Positions 49,475 to 58,619 of a DNA stretch of 64,000 nt are shown here, in pieces. Origin of the DNA: Acetobacteraceae bacterium (GTDB lineage Bacteria; Pseudomonadota; Alphaproteobacteria; Acetobacterales; Acetobacteraceae); assembly GCA_031291725.1 (NCBI GenBank), contig JARLIM010000034.1, forward strand, positions 1 through 64,000, written 5' to 3'. A program made the position numbers and the translations under genes. The notes under the pieces are model-generated. The model saw only the letters and a list, made by a program, of their open reading frames with translations. It was not told where the DNA came from and made no database searches. The first letter of the stretch is position 1. Every line of letters begins with the position of its first letter.

Positions 49475-49828
49475 TCAGGAAATTTTGGGCTGATCGGCGA
49501 CACATAGCCGCTCGGGCTGGCAGTAGATGCGATAGAGTGAGGCCAAGACCTCACGCGCCGGGGCAGAGGTGATGGAGTACCAGATCGTCTGCCCGTCCCG
49601 TCGCGCACTCACCAAACCATCCTTGCGCAGCAGCGCGAGATGCTGGGAGGCGGTAGCGTCGCGGACGCCCAAACGCCCCGCCAATTCCCCTACCGAGAGC
49701 TCACCGTCGCCAAGCTGGCAAAGGATGAGAAGGCGGTGGCGATTGGCCAATGATTTGAGCAACTCGCTGGCCTCATCGGCGGCGGCGCTCATGCGGGCGA
49801 GGTCAGGGGAGACGCTTTCTATCTTCAT
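49475..49828 (-). CDS. ArsR-family regulator, BigR/SqrR-like
   Basis: LLKSLANRHRLLILCQLGDGELSVGELAGRLGVRDATASQHLALLRKDGLVSARRDGQTIWYSI; two spaced Cys (LILCQL and IYCQPERLC). Confidence 0.9.
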   Translation of the reverse strand: MKIESVSPDLARMSAAADEASELLKSLANRHRLLILCQLGDGELSVGELAGRLGVRDATASQHLALLRKDGLVSARRDGQTIWYSITSAPAREVLASLYRIYCQPERLCVADQPKIS

Positions 49829-49832
49829 GATT

Positions 49833-49852
49833 GCGTATATTCGATAATACGC
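49833..49852. promoter_or_regulatory. Imperfect palindrome GCGTATATTCGATAATACGC, candidate ArsR/BigR operator
   Basis: 16/20 self-complementary, between divergent arsR and thioredoxin genes. Confidence 0.6.
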
Positions 49853-49890
49853 ATATAAAGTCAATATCAAACCAACTGCCTCGGCGCACC

Positions 49891-50346
49891 ATGACCCAAG
49901 CCCGTCAGATTGTCTGTCCACATTGCAGCACCTTTAACCGCGTCCCGGCGGAGAAGCCGTTGGCGGTGGCGAAATGCGGTGCCTGTCATCAAGCGCTCTT
50001 TGCCGGCCAGCCCCTGGAAGTGGACGAAGCTGGGCTGGCCCGGCATGTGGCGGGCAGTGATCTGCCGGTTCTGTTGGATGTCTGGGCACCCTGGTGTGGT
50101 CCGTGCCGCGCGATGGCACCGAATTTCGCCAAGGCGGCAGCGATGCTGGAGCCCAGTATGCGCCTGCTCAAGTTAAATGCAGATGCGGCTCCGGCCAGTT
50201 GTCAACGCCTTGGGGTTCGCTCAATCCCGGCGCTGTTTCTGCTGCGGGGCAATCAGGTGTTGGCGCAGACGGTGGGGGCGATGTCCGCCGAGCAGATTGC
50301 CGACTGGGCACGTGCCAATTTTCCTCTCACCCCTGCGGGAGTCTAG
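49891..50346 (+). CDS. trxC: Thioredoxin 2 (TrxC-like, N-terminal zinc ribbon)
   Basis: IVCPHCSTFNRVP...KCGACHQALF; active site DVWAPWCGPCRAMAP. Confidence 0.93.
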   Translation: MTQARQIVCPHCSTFNRVPAEKPLAVAKCGACHQALFAGQPLEVDEAGLARHVAGSDLPVLLDVWAPWCGPCRAMAPNFAKAAAMLEPSMRLLKLNADAAPASCQRLGVRSIPALFLLRGNQVLAQTVGAMSAEQIADWARANFPLTPAGV

Positions 50347-50349
50347 CTG

Positions 50350-50553
50350 ATGAACATCGACCGCGCCGTTCTGGCCTTTGCCGCCTGCATGGTTCTGCTC
50401 AGCGCCGTTTTGGTGTGGCTCTTGGGGCCGGCATGGCTGTTCCTGAGTGCCTTTGTCGGCCTCAATATGCTGCAGGCCAGTTTTACCGGCTTCTGTCCAG
50501 CCGCGAAAATCCTCAAGGCGCTTGGCTGCAAGCCGGGGGCGGCATTCCGTTAA
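50350..50553 (+). CDS. DUF2892-family small membrane protein
   Basis: 67 aa, MNIDRAVLAFAACMVLLSAVLVWLLGPAWLFLSAFVGLNMLQASFTGFCPAAKILKALG. Confidence 0.85.
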   Translation: MNIDRAVLAFAACMVLLSAVLVWLLGPAWLFLSAFVGLNMLQASFTGFCPAAKILKALGCKPGAAFR

Positions 50554-50564
50554 GCCGTGATGCC

Positions 50565-50756
50565 GACTCGGTTGCAACACGTTGTGACGCCTGCATTTCC
50601 TTTCACGCCCAATCCGCCGTCAAATTCGGGGCGTCTCGGGATGAGGCGATGGAGACGATGGGGATGGCCATCTATATGGGGGCGGCGCCGTCGGTGATGT
50701 ATGCCGCCTAGGCATTGGAAGCCTATGACCAATTTGCCGAAAAAGCCGCCGCGTGA
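50565..50756 (+). pseudogene. Carboxymuconolactone decarboxylase/AhpD-family remnant with in-frame nonsense codon
   Basis: DSVATRCDACISFHAQSAVKFGASRDEAMETMGMAIYMGAAPSVMYAA*ALEAYDQFAEKAAA*; CxxC motif; TAG where CAG (Gln) is expected. Confidence 0.75.
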
Positions 50757-50778
50757 CGCGGATACGCCCACAGCCTTG

Positions 50779-50804
50779 ATCGCATAGCACCATCGCATAG
50801 CACC
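50779..50804. repeat. Tandem duplication of ATCGCATAGCACC (2 x 13 bp)
   Basis: Perfect back-to-back copies 50779-50791 and 50792-50804. Confidence 0.9.
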
Positions 50805-50820
50805 CAGGGCGACCGCGGGA

Positions 50821-51693
50821 TCAGGTCTCCGGCGGTTGATGCGCGGTGAACCAATCGCAAATCGTGCTGCCATCGACGAAAGCCACGCGCGAACTGGCGC
50901 GCAGCAGGTCGAGCATGCCGCGCAATTCGTGGATGCGGTGCGGCACGCCGATCAGATGCGGGTGCAGGCCGATGGCAAAAATGCGCACATTATCCGCCGT
51001 CTCGTTCTCAAAGCACGCCAGCGTGTGGCGTACCCGGCTGAGCATCTCACCGGTGGCGTGGCGTTCGATGGCGTAGATGATCGAATCGTTCACATCCAGA
51101 TTATAGGGCATCGCCACCAGCGGGCCGTGCTTGGTGGTCATCCAACTCGGCAGATCGTCCACCACCCAATCGCAGACGTAATCCAGCCCATTCGCCTTGA
51201 GCATATCCGGCGTATCGACCGTCTCGCGCAGGCCGGGGGAGAGCCAGCCGCGCATCTTTTGGCCGGTGAAGCTCTCGATCTTGTCCTTGCAGGCACCGAT
51301 CAGCGCCGCCTCGCCGCCTTCGACGTGATTGGTGGCCTTCTGGTGCATGCCGTGGCCGATGAATTCCCAGCCCGCTTTCAGCATTGCCTCGGCAGCTTGC
51401 GGATAGGCGTCGATCACACCCGCATTGAAGCTGGTGGAGGCGGGCAGGCCGTCGAGCAGGTCGAGAATGCGTGGCATTCCGGCGCGCATGCCGTAATCGG
51501 CCCAGGAGAAATTCGGCACATCCGGCACCGTCTCACGCCCATGCGGCGGGGTGACGATGGTGCGCGGCATCGCATTTTCGAACACCCAATGTTCAACATT
51601 GACCACAAGGTGAACCAAGATCGTTTTGTCGTTCAACGGCGGCAATGTCGGCCGCGCCGACGACAGGCGATAGGGAATGCGTGGATTGGCCAT
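50821..51693 (-). CDS. Polysaccharide deacetylase-family protein (PuuE-like)
   Basis: VHLVVNVEHWVFENAMPRTIVTPPHGRETVPDVPNFSWADYGMRAGMPRILDLLDG; WEFIGHGMHQ; GWLSPGLRET. Confidence 0.88.
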   Translation of the reverse strand: MANPRIPYRLSSARPTLPPLNDKTILVHLVVNVEHWVFENAMPRTIVTPPHGRETVPDVPNFSWADYGMRAGMPRILDLLDGLPASTSFNAGVIDAYPQAAEAMLKAGWEFIGHGMHQKATNHVEGGEAALIGACKDKIESFTGQKMRGWLSPGLRETVDTPDMLKANGLDYVCDWVVDDLPSWMTTKHGPLVAMPYNLDVNDSIIYAIERHATGEMLSRVRHTLACFENETADNVRIFAIGLHPHLIGVPHRIHELRGMLDLLRASSRVAFVDGSTICDWFTAHQPPET

Positions 51694-51707
51694 GGTCTGT
51701 CATATCC

Positions 51708-52478
51708 TCAGTGATGCGCGTGGGCGCCGCGCATTTCGGCCATGATGGTGGCCTTGTAGTGAATGAATTCCACCGATGTCAGCGCCTCGATGGAGCGCGG
51801 GCGCGGCAGGTCGATGGCGATGTCGCGGGTGATGCGGCCAGGGCGGGCGGTCATGATGCACACACGGTCGGCCAGCAAAATCGCCTCGTCGATGTCATGG
51901 GTGACGAACAGCACCGTGGTTTTCAGCCGCTGCCACACATCGAGCAGCAATTCCTGCATCGACAGGCGGGTTTGCGCATCGAGCGCGCCGAAGGGCTCAT
52001 CCATCAGCAGCGCCTTGGGCTGCATGACCAAAGCGCGCGCAATGCCCACGCGCTGACGCATGCCGCCGGAGAGTTGCACCGGCAAGGCGTCGTGGAATTT
52101 CTCCAGCCCGACCAGCCGCAGCAATTCCTGCGCGCGCGGTTCATAGACACTGCGCGGCACGCGGCTCACCTGCGGGCCGAACACCACGTTTTGCCACACT
52201 GTCAGCCAGGGCATCAGCGAGGCTTCCTGAAACACCACGCCGCGATCAGGTCCAGGTTTGGAAATGCTGGTGCCGTCGAAGCTCAACACTCCGTCGGTGA
52301 GTGTTTCGAATCCGGCGAGCAGGTTGAGCAGGGTGGATTTGCCGCAGCCGGATGGGCCGAGAAGGGCGACGAATTCGCCCTCGGCCACGTTGAGATCAAC
52401 ATTCTCCAGCGCGCGCACGCCGGTTGGGCCGCCATAGATTTTGCTGACCCCCGAAAAGCGGATCGTGCCCATAGGCAA
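51708..52478 (-). CDS. ABC transporter ATP-binding protein (TauB/SsuB/NrtD-like)
   Basis: LLGPSGCGKSTLLNLLAGFE; LSGGMRQRVGIARAL; LLMDEPFGALDAQTR. Confidence 0.94.
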   Translation of the reverse strand: MPMGTIRFSGVSKIYGGPTGVRALENVDLNVAEGEFVALLGPSGCGKSTLLNLLAGFETLTDGVLSFDGTSISKPGPDRGVVFQEASLMPWLTVWQNVVFGPQVSRVPRSVYEPRAQELLRLVGLEKFHDALPVQLSGGMRQRVGIARALVMQPKALLMDEPFGALDAQTRLSMQELLLDVWQRLKTTVLFVTHDIDEAILLADRVCIMTARPGRITRDIAIDLPRPRSIEALTSVEFIHYKATIMAEMRGAHAHH

Positions 52479-52481
52479 CTC

Positions 52482-53318
52482 CTAACCGTTGAAAGACTGC
52501 ATGCGCCGCCAGCGCAGCACGCTGTATTCAAGCCGCAGGATCAGCCAGTCCGACAGGAAGCCCATCAGGCCGATGGAGACCATATCGGCGATCACGATAT
52601 CCATCCGCCCCACGTAATAGGCATCCCACAACACGTAGCCGAGGCCGGATTTCACCGCGACCATCTCGGCCACGATCACCGCCGTCCATCCGATGCCCAG
52701 CCCGATGCGCAGCCCGGTGAAGATCGAGGGCAGGGCGGCGGGCAGCACCACGCGCATCAGCACGTCTATCGGTCGTGCGCCCATCATCAGCGCCGCCCTG
52801 ATCCAGGATTTTTCCACGTCGCGCGCGCCCTGTGTGGTGTTGATCACAATGGGATAGAACGCCCCGATGGTGATCAGGAACACCGCGCCGAAATCGCGGA
52901 TGCCGAAGATGGCCAGCGAGATCGGCAACCAGGCGGTGATCGGCACCGGGCGCAGCCATTGGATCGACGGATCGACCATCGCTGCCACCCATTTCGACCA
53001 ACCCAGCACCGCTCCCAGCGGCACGCCAACCACGATGGCCAGCGCAAATCCCTTGGCCACCCGCATCGCCGAATAGCCGAGATTATCCGCCCAGGTGCCG
53101 ATATAGGGCGATAACGTCATCGGCCCCGCTTTGCCGAACGCCCAGGTGATCCAGGCGCTCCAGACGCGATCCGGTGTCGGCAGCGCACCGCCGGCAAGCG
53201 CGCCATCCGTGCCGGCGGCCTGCCAGAGCAGAACCGCCATCACCGGAAGGATCGCCGCCAACAGCCACTTGCCGCCACGGCTGCGGAACAGACGACGGAA
53301 CAAACTGCCCGCCTCCAT
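52482..53318 (-). CDS. ABC transporter permease (TauC/SsuC-like)
   Basis: PTPDRVWSAW; GLRIGLGIGWTAVIVAEMVAVKSGLGYVLWDA. Confidence 0.93.
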   Translation of the reverse strand: MEAGSLFRRLFRSRGGKWLLAAILPVMAVLLWQAAGTDGALAGGALPTPDRVWSAWITWAFGKAGPMTLSPYIGTWADNLGYSAMRVAKGFALAIVVGVPLGAVLGWSKWVAAMVDPSIQWLRPVPITAWLPISLAIFGIRDFGAVFLITIGAFYPIVINTTQGARDVEKSWIRAALMMGARPIDVLMRVVLPAALPSIFTGLRIGLGIGWTAVIVAEMVAVKSGLGYVLWDAYYVGRMDIVIADMVSIGLMGFLSDWLILRLEYSVLRWRRMQSFNG

Positions 53319-54289
53319 CACGATTTCATGGCATTGGTCAGCAGCGACCCATCCCAATACTTATCAATCTCGCCTGAGACATCTTTCGGGATCACCCCCA
53401 AATCGTTGAACGCCTTGGCCTGCCGCTTGATCTGCTCCGGCGTGATGATCGGGCCGAGCTTGATGATCTCGGCGATCTTGAGCGACACGTCGGCATCCAG
53501 CCCGGTCATTGCGGCAATCGCTGCACCGAATTTCGGCGTGGCGGCACTCAATTCATGCATTTGCGACACATAGGCGCTCACGAAGCTCTGCACGGCGGCC
53601 CGCTTGCGATCCATGGCGGCCTTGTTGGCGACCAGCATGCCCAATTCCGCCCCCACCGCCTTGGAGGCGGAGTAGTCAAGATTCTTGGCGAAATAGCCGT
53701 AGCCCTTCATCACCGGGATGGATTCGAACGGTTCCCACGTGACGATTGCATCCACCTCGCCCTTGTCCAAAGCGGTGTCCAGATTGGTGCCGGCACCCTG
53801 GATATTGACCGCCGTGAACGAGTTGTAGGGAATGCCCTTCTCGATCAGGGTCGCGGCGAACTGGAACCAGACGGCCGAGCCGGGCGCGATGGCGATTTTC
53901 TTGCCCTTGATGTCGTCCCAACTGTCGAACTTGGTGCCGACGCGACCGATGACATATTTGGGCGAGGAGCCCACGCCCATCAAGCCGACCATGTTCGACG
54001 AGCCATTGGCCAAGGCGATGGCAAGGTCGGCTGGGCCCACGGCTGCGACATCGAGCGATCCTGCCAGCAGGGCGGTGCGGGCGTCGGCGTAGCGGACGAA
54101 TTCCACCAGCTTGATGTCCATGCCGGCTTTCTTCAGCACGTCACCAGCCAGAAGGATCGGGGCCAGATGGCCGACTTTCTCATAGCCCACTGTCAGGCTG
54201 ACGGGCGCGGTTTGGGCGCGCAGAGCGGTGGGTAGCACGGTGGCAAAGCCGAGGGCGGGAAGCCCTCCCAGGATCGTACGACGCTTCAT
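53318..54289 (-). CDS. ABC transporter substrate-binding protein (NMT1/TauA-like)
   Basis: Signal peptide MKRRTILGGLPALGFATVLPTALRAQ; ARTALLAGSLDVAAVGPADLAIALANGS; overlaps permease start. Confidence 0.92.
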   Translation of the reverse strand: MKRRTILGGLPALGFATVLPTALRAQTAPVSLTVGYEKVGHLAPILLAGDVLKKAGMDIKLVEFVRYADARTALLAGSLDVAAVGPADLAIALANGSSNMVGLMGVGSSPKYVIGRVGTKFDSWDDIKGKKIAIAPGSAVWFQFAATLIEKGIPYNSFTAVNIQGAGTNLDTALDKGEVDAIVTWEPFESIPVMKGYGYFAKNLDYSASKAVGAELGMLVANKAAMDRKRAAVQSFVSAYVSQMHELSAATPKFGAAIAAMTGLDADVSLKIAEIIKLGPIITPEQIKRQAKAFNDLGVIPKDVSGEIDKYWDGSLLTNAMKS

Positions 54290-54320
54290 GAACCCTCTCC
54301 CTGATGGATGACCGTAGACT

Positions 54321-55124
54321 TTATCGACCGGTGAACACCGGCTCCCTCTTCTCGCGAAAGGCCAATTGTCCTTCACGATAGTCTGTGCTGGCGAAACAGG
54401 CTGCAACCAATGCATCGACCGCGCCAGCATCGCGATCGCGTTCTGCCTTCGTCATTTCCACCAGCGCCCGCTTGATCGCCCGCAGCGTGAGCGGTGCGTT
54501 GGCGGCGATGCGGGCGAGATAGGCGGTGGCGTCGGTGCGGAAGCTGTCAACGGGGAAGAGCGCGTTGATCACGCCCAGGCCTTGGGCTTCCTGCGCTTCC
54601 AGCACGCGGGCGGAGAGCAGCAGATCCGCCACCGGCCCCATGCCCAGCTTGCGCACCATCAAATCCGTCCCGCCATAGCCATAGCCGAGGCCGAGCCGCG
54701 CTGCGGGAATGCGGAAGCGGCTGCCGCTGGCCGCGATGCGCAGATCGCAGCACATCGCCAGCCCGAAACCGCCGCCATAGCAAATGCCGGATATCACCGC
54801 GACGGTCGGCTTCACGGCATCGGCCAGGGCCGCATTGCCGCGTGCTACCGCCCGGTCATATGCCGCCACCGCTGCCTCGCCGGTGCGCATAGTGCCGAAT
54901 TGCGAGATATCGGCCCCGGCGCAGAACGCCCGCTCTCCGGCCCCGGTGATGGCGATGACGCGCACCCCATCGTCTGCTTCGGCGCGCGCGACGCAATCGG
55001 CAAGGCCGGTCCACATATCGAAGGTCATCGCATTCATGCGGGCGGGCTGGTCGATGACCAACCACGCCACCCCGCCTTCGGCGCGATAGGCGATGTGCGG
55101 GATATGGGCCGAAACCGTCATCAC
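54321..55124 (-). CDS. Enoyl-CoA hydratase/isomerase family protein
   Basis: ITGAGERAFCAGADISQFGTM; KPTVAVISGICYGGGFGLAMCCDLRIAA. Confidence 0.93.
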   Translation of the reverse strand: MMTVSAHIPHIAYRAEGGVAWLVIDQPARMNAMTFDMWTGLADCVARAEADDGVRVIAITGAGERAFCAGADISQFGTMRTGEAAVAAYDRAVARGNAALADAVKPTVAVISGICYGGGFGLAMCCDLRIAASGSRFRIPAARLGLGYGYGGTDLMVRKLGMGPVADLLLSARVLEAQEAQGLGVINALFPVDSFRTDATAYLARIAANAPLTLRAIKRALVEMTKAERDRDAGAVDALVAACFASTDYREGQLAFREKREPVFTGR

Positions 55125-56314
55125 ACCGCCCCCTCTGCGCGCAGATGGGCGATGGCGTCGGCGGCCATCCCGGCCTCGGTCAGCACGCTCTCGGTGTCAG
55201 CCCCTTTGCCAGGCAGCGGGCAGACCAGCGAGGCGGGGGTGCGGGAGAGAGTGATCGGCTGGCCGACCAAATTGATCTCACCACGTTCTGGATGCACAAC
55301 GCGCTGGGCGATGCCCAGATGCTGCACCTGCGGGTCGGCGAACACTTCGTCCATCTTGTAGATCGGCCCGGCGGGCACCGAATGCGCTTCCAACTTTTCC
55401 AGCATCGCCGCTGAAGTTTCGGCTGCGAAATACGGCGCGAGGAGTGCCATCAGCGCCGGGCGATTGCGATAGCGTGCCGCTCCGGTGGCGTAATCGGGAT
55501 GTGCGGCCAAGCCTTCCAGCTTCAACGCCGCGCACAGCGCCTTGAACTGGCCGTCACCGCCGACGCCGATATTGATAAAGCCGTCTGCCGTCCGCACCAC
55601 GCCCATCGGGGTTGAGTAGGGATGATCATTGCCTGCCTGCCCCGGCACCTCACCTTCGACCAGATAGCGGGCGGCCTGGAAGTCGCACAGCGAGATCTGC
55701 GCCTCCAGCAGCGAGGTATGCACCCACTGACCCAGGCCGGATTTCTCCCGCTCGGCGAGGGCGACCAGAATGCCGGTGGCGGCATAGATGCCAGCGGTGG
55801 AATCGGCCACTGCCACGCCCGCCCGCATCGGCCCGCCCCCTGGCTGCCCCGTCACCCACATCAGCCCGCCCATGCCTTGGGCGATCTGATCGAAACCGGC
55901 GCGGGTGCGATAGGGGCCGGTTTGGCCGAAGCCTGAGATCGAGGCCAGAATGATGCGCGGATTGACCGCCGACAGCGCCCCATAGCCGATACCCAGCCGC
56001 TCTTTGACGTCTGGGCGGTAATTCTCCACCACCACATCGGCGGTCTCCACCAGCTTCAGGAACACGCGCAGCCCCTCGGGCTTTTTCAGGTTGAGGGTCA
56101 TCGAGCGCTTGTTGCGATGCAGGTTTTGCATGTCGTAGCCAATGCGCGCACCGGACATGCCCTCATTTGGATCGACACCATCCGGCGGTTCGATCTTGAT
56201 CACATCCGCGCCGAAATCGGCCAAAACCCGGCAACAGGTCGGCCCGGCGCGCACGCGGGTGAGGTCGAGCACGCGCAGATGCGACAGAGCGGGTGAGGCA
56301 ACAGGGCGCGTCAT
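55121..56314 (-). CDS. Class III CoA-transferase (CaiB/BaiF family)
   Basis: LRVLDLTRVRAGPTCCRVLADFGADVIKIEPPDGVDPNEGM; LNLKKPEGLRVFLKLVETADVVVENYRPDV. Confidence 0.94.
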   Translation of the reverse strand: MTRPVASPALSHLRVLDLTRVRAGPTCCRVLADFGADVIKIEPPDGVDPNEGMSGARIGYDMQNLHRNKRSMTLNLKKPEGLRVFLKLVETADVVVENYRPDVKERLGIGYGALSAVNPRIILASISGFGQTGPYRTRAGFDQIAQGMGGLMWVTGQPGGGPMRAGVAVADSTAGIYAATGILVALAEREKSGLGQWVHTSLLEAQISLCDFQAARYLVEGEVPGQAGNDHPYSTPMGVVRTADGFINIGVGGDGQFKALCAALKLEGLAAHPDYATGAARYRNRPALMALLAPYFAAETSAAMLEKLEAHSVPAGPIYKMDEVFADPQVQHLGIAQRVVHPERGEINLVGQPITLSRTPASLVCPLPGKGADTESVLTEAGMAADAIAHLRAEGAV

Positions 56315-57540
56315 GCGGGAGCTCCGTCGAAAAGGGGCGGGGACGGCATGGGGGCGAGGGCAGTCTGTATCGTGCAGGCGGCGGCCAGCAGCGCCAGATC
56401 AGCGCCGGGGCGGCCGACAAGTTGCACGGCGATGGGCAGGCCGCCGCTGTCGAGCCCAACCGGAATGGCAACCGCAGGCAAACCCAGGCCGTTCACCCAG
56501 CGGGTGAGGGCGGAGAGTTCGTAGAGCGTGCGGGCGGAGAAGCGCGATGTTGCCGGCTCGCAAACCTCCACCTCCGGCGTGCGGATGCGCATCACCGGCA
56601 GCAGAACGGCATCAGCATCACCGAGCAGAGTGCGCCAATCCTGCGTTTCCAGGCGGTGGAGTTCAGTCCGGGCGGCGCTCAGTGCGTCATCGCCAATCGA
56701 CAACCCTTTGCCGAGCCGGGCCGCCAGCACCGGATCCAGCCCGCCGGCTTCAATCCGGGCGCGATGGGCGCGGGCGGCTTCGGCTTGCATCACCGTCAGC
56801 ACCGGCGGATCGCAGGCGGCGATCAGCGGCAACAATGCGGTGTCGGAGGCGGTCAATCCAGCTCTGCCCAGTGCTGACACGGCCCGTTCCAAGCCGATGG
56901 CGATATCTGGCGCACAGCCCGCCGACACGTCGCGCGCCACACGCACGGACACCACCGGCGCGGAGGGGCGGGCGTCAAACATTTCTGCCACCTGCCGCAG
57001 CACTGCGCCGTTCTTGGCCAGGAAGCCCAACGTGTCGAGGGACGGTGCCAATTTCATTGTGCCTGTCACCGGGATCAACCCGTGCGTCGGCTTCCAGGCT
57101 GCCACGCCGCAACAATGCGCCGGGATCCGCAGCGAGCCTCCCGTGTCCGAGCCGAGCGCGAAATCCACCATCCGGGCCGCCACCGCCACCGCCGAGCCGG
57201 AGGACGATCCGCCGCAAATATGATGTGCGCTCCACGGGTTACATGGACGTCCCTGCACCGGATTGCCACCCGAGGGTTCGTAGGCCAGCGGCGTCATCGT
57301 GGTGAAACCGCTCAACTGCGCGCCCGCCGCCAATAATCGGGCTGCCACTGGGGCGTCAGTTGCAGGCAACGGGCCAAGGAGGGGTGTCAGGCCGCAACTG
57401 GGCTGATGTCCGGCCATCTCGACCAGATCCTTCAGCGCGAATTTCAGGCCGTTGAGTGGGCCGGTGGGGATTGGCGCGCGCCCTTCGGCGGTTGCCACAA
57501 AAGCACCAAAACGATCCGTCAGGCCGATCAACGGCCGCAC
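56311..57540 (-). CDS. Amidase-signature enzyme
   Basis: LKFALKDLVEMAGHQPSCG; ICGGSSSGSAVAVAARMVDFALGSDTGGSLRIPA (Ser-Ser-Lys triad region). Confidence 0.92.
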   Translation of the reverse strand: MRPLIGLTDRFGAFVATAEGRAPIPTGPLNGLKFALKDLVEMAGHQPSCGLTPLLGPLPATDAPVAARLLAAGAQLSGFTTMTPLAYEPSGGNPVQGRPCNPWSAHHICGGSSSGSAVAVAARMVDFALGSDTGGSLRIPAHCCGVAAWKPTHGLIPVTGTMKLAPSLDTLGFLAKNGAVLRQVAEMFDARPSAPVVSVRVARDVSAGCAPDIAIGLERAVSALGRAGLTASDTALLPLIAACDPPVLTVMQAEAARAHRARIEAGGLDPVLAARLGKGLSIGDDALSAARTELHRLETQDWRTLLGDADAVLLPVMRIRTPEVEVCEPATSRFSARTLYELSALTRWVNGLGLPAVAIPVGLDSGGLPIAVQLVGRPGADLALLAAACTIQTALAPMPSPPLFDGAPA

Positions 57541-57684
57541 CTCAAAATGCCCGCGCGGGCCGGGTCTGCATCGGAATACCGTGTTGGCGATATGCGCAAG
57601 ACCAAGCCCCCATGATCGAAGATGGAAGCGTAGAACGGCTGTCTGAGTTTAAGGAATTGGAAAAGGTCGCAAGCAGTTTTCGTA

Positions 57685-58608
57685 TTACACGAAACCGGAT
57701 TGCCGCAGCCGGGCCAGCAGCAACGCGGTGGAGAGATCGAGTGGCGTGTCAGACGGCACGATCACATCCAGGTCGCGCAACGCCCAATCGTCCTCGATGC
57801 CCACCAGATGCAACCCCAGCGATTCCGCGAGCGGGCGCAGCGCCATTTCCGGCAGAATACCCACGCCCAACCCGTGCAGCACCATCTGGCACATCACTTC
57901 GAAGCTGCGCACCTGCACCCGGATTTTCATCACCTGCCCGGCCTCGCGCGCCTTGCCGACGGTGAGGCGATAGACGGCGGTGCCGGTATCGAGCGAGACG
58001 AATTCCTCGCCGAGCAATTCGGCAAACCGCACCTGTTGGCGGCCCACCAGCCGATGACCGGGCGGCACGGCCACCGCCAGACGGTCTTGCGCGTAAGGGT
58101 GCGTGTCAAAACCATGCACCACCACGCCGCGCACAATCACGCCCAGATCGGCCTGTTTGCGTTCCAGTGCGAGCAGGGTCTCCGTTGTGGGCCGCTCTTC
58201 GAGGTCGATCTTGATATCGGGATGATCGCGCGCAAAGCCTGCCAGATCGGCGGCGAGGCGATGCACCAAAGCGGAACTGGAGGCGACCACCCTGATTCGC
58301 CCCCGCGTGCCGTCACGCTGTTCATCCATATTGGCGGCGAATTGGTCGGCCAGACGCAGCACGGATTGCGCATAGCGTTCCGCCACCACGCCCGCCTGCG
58401 TCAATTCGACACCATGCGGCAGACGTCGCACCAGCTTGGTGCCGGCCTCTTCTTCCAGCAGACGCAGCCTGCGACTGGCGGCAGAGACCGCCATGTTCAA
58501 CTTCTCCGCCGCCCGGCTGAGGCTGCGCCGCTCGCAAATTGCCACGAACAGACGCAGCGAATGCAGATCGTGATGGAACATGTGGCCTGCCGCCCGCGTG
58601 TCTGCCAC
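57685..58608 (-). CDS. LysR-family regulator
   Basis: HDLHSLRLFVAICERRSLSRAAEKLNMAVSAASRRLRLLEEEAGTKLVRRLPHGVELTQAG. Confidence 0.92.
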   Translation of the reverse strand: MADTRAAGHMFHHDLHSLRLFVAICERRSLSRAAEKLNMAVSAASRRLRLLEEEAGTKLVRRLPHGVELTQAGVVAERYAQSVLRLADQFAANMDEQRDGTRGRIRVVASSSALVHRLAADLAGFARDHPDIKIDLEERPTTETLLALERKQADLGVIVRGVVVHGFDTHPYAQDRLAVAVPPGHRLVGRQQVRFAELLGEEFVSLDTGTAVYRLTVGKAREAGQVMKIRVQVRSFEVMCQMVLHGLGVGILPEMALRPLAESLGLHLVGIEDDWALRDLDVIVPSDTPLDLSTALLLARLRQSGFV

Positions 58609-58619
58609 TCGGATGCCGC

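Noticed and set aside
51645-53114. 489-aa plus-strand ORF antisense to the TauBC-like genes
   Set aside because: His/Gln/Arg-rich shadow; ABC motifs clear on minus strand.
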